Positions 5,475 through 6,148 of a stretch of DNA of 6,148 bases are shown one piece after another (position 1 is the stretch's first letter; each line of letters begins with the position of its first letter). The DNA lies in NCBI GenBank assembly GCA_946479535.1, contig CAMLGP010000193.1, positions 1 through 6,148 on the forward strand, given 5' to 3'. The notes under the pieces are model-generated. The model was not told where the DNA came from. It saw only the letters and a list, made by a program, of their open reading frames with translations, and did no database searches. This DNA comes from an uncultured Bacteroidota bacterium. GTDB taxonomy: Bacteria > Bacteroidota > Bacteroidia > Chitinophagales > Chitinophagaceae. A program made the translations under genes and the position numbers.

Positions 5475-6148
5475 CTATTTGTAAATTTTCTTCAGGTCTT
5501 TTTCAAACAGGGTATAGGGGTCATTATAGAATTTGACGAAATCCGGTTCGCTTGCCTGTTCGGGAAAGGGTGCATAGAAATGAGTTGGGCTATGTGTATC
5601 ATTGCGCCATACCAGTACATAGCAAAGTTGAAGACCGGATGATTTTAGAGCCGATAAAAGCGTTTCTGTCCACCAGGTTTTATTGGGAATGGATTCCAGC
5701 CCGGTTTCGGTGAAGGCGGCCAGCTTGCCATGTTTGGTTGCATAGTCAGCAACGATCTTCAATTTCCGGATGCCGGTAGCAATATCATAACGGTCACGGC
5801 CCCAGTCTGCATAATTATCCATTCCCACCATATCCACCCAATTATCACCGGGATAGCGTTCCAGGTATTCCTGCTCAGAAGTAAATGTGCAATCCGGGGA
5901 AAAGGCATAGATGAAATTATGAACCTGCAGACTGTCGCGCAGATAACTCACCGTAAAACGCCATAATGTTTTGAATTCGTCTATTGTGCAATGTGGTTTT
6001 CCCCACCAAAACCAGCCACCATCAAACTCATGCCAGGGCCGGAATATCATGGGAGCCAGTTTGCCATCTTTTCCTTTTACTGATTTAGCCAGATCAGCAA
6101 TGGTTTGCAATATGGCCTTATATTTTTCATGGTGAGAGCCTCCTGGTA
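5475..6148 (-). CDS. Glycoside hydrolase family 26 enzyme, beta-mannanase-like (C-terminal part, cut by right edge)
   Basis: The frame is open from the right window edge to TAG at 5477-5475, giving 223 visible residues of a family whose members are commonly 350 or more long; roughly the first third is outside. An in-frame TTG at 6110 is not the start, because PGGSHHEKYKAI is encoded upstream of it. GH26 signatures are clear: PGGSHHEKY, RPWHEFDGGWFWWG with the acid/base Glu (codon 6027-6029), VDMVGMDNY, and AFTETGLES with the nucleophile Glu (codon 5706-5708), then YVLVWRND and HFYAPFP. GH26 retaining enzymes mostly hydrolyse beta-1,4-mannan, though some act on beta-1,3-xylan or mixed-linkage glucan, so mannanase is the best but not the only call. 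Secretion is expected, but the N-terminus is not visible. It is the first of the leftward run; an esterase gene follows after 103 bases. Confidence 0.9.
   Translation of the reverse strand, partial: PGGSHHEKYKAILQTIADLAKSVKGKDGKLAPMIFRPWHEFDGGWFWWGKPHCTIDEFKTLWRFTVSYLRDSLQVHNFIYAFSPDCTFTSEQEYLERYPGDNWVDMVGMDNYADWGRDRYDIATGIRKLKIVADYATKHGKLAAFTETGLESIPNKTWWTETLLSALKSSGLQLCYVLVWRNDTHSPTHFYAPFPEQASEPDFVKFYNDPYTLFEKDLKKIYK

Noticed and set aside
5730..5966. A plus-strand 78-codon frame opposite the GH26 gene
   Set aside because: Antisense shadow of the GH26 catalytic region.

Overview
The window is chromosomal DNA from a member of the Bacteroidota, most likely a Chitinophagaceae-type soil or plant-polymer degrader. 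The evidence is a TonB-dependent receptor with an N-terminal carboxypeptidase-regulatory-like domain, a secreted GH26 enzyme beside a secreted esterase, a DUF4342 protein, A-rich translation starts with no Shine-Dalgarno sequence, and Bacteroidota-type -7 boxes (TAnnTTTG). The assignment to family level is an inference from style, not from a search.

Left part (1-1109): a leftward two-gene unit encodes a long-form RidA/YjgF-family protein (335-805) followed one base later by the N-terminal third of a PLP-dependent D-threonine aldolase/D-serine dehydratase-like enzyme, which runs off the left edge. RidA proteins remove reactive enamine/imine products of PLP enzymes, so the pairing makes biochemical sense. 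Divergent from it is a small DUF4342 protein with one hydrophobic segment (867-1109).

Middle (1110-1875): a 505-base stretch without an obvious long gene precedes a small winged-helix-like protein of unknown function (1615-1875). On the minus strand this stretch holds what looks like an overlooked small gene. A promoter matching TTG-N20-TAAATTTG is followed by a 39-codon ORF whose stop overlaps (ATGA) the start of a 31-codon ORF. One extra base near 1268 would join the two frames into a protein of about 70 residues. The DNA just upstream of the winged-helix-like gene carries repeated CTAACTAT and CAGTTTG motifs and a GTTAGC/GCTAAC inverted repeat.

Right part (1883-6148): three leftward genes. 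In transcription order they are the C-terminal part of a GH26 beta-mannanase-type glycoside hydrolase, cut by the right edge; a secreted alpha/beta-hydrolase of the acetyl/feruloyl-esterase type; and a 789-residue TonB-dependent outer-membrane receptor. A GH26 plus esterase pair suggests attack on a decorated hemicellulose such as acetylated mannan. No SusD is present and the receptor is not of SusC size, so its role in uptake of that glycan is open. The three genes are separated by strong DNA structures: a long AT-rich imperfect inverted repeat just after the GH26 stop, a 49-base hairpin followed by a short T run after the esterase, and a terminator for the receptor that lies inside the coding sequence of the convergent winged-helix-like gene.

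Apart from the small broken gene and these structures, the window looks like ordinary accessory metabolism. No mobile element, CRISPR array, tRNA or rRNA was seen.
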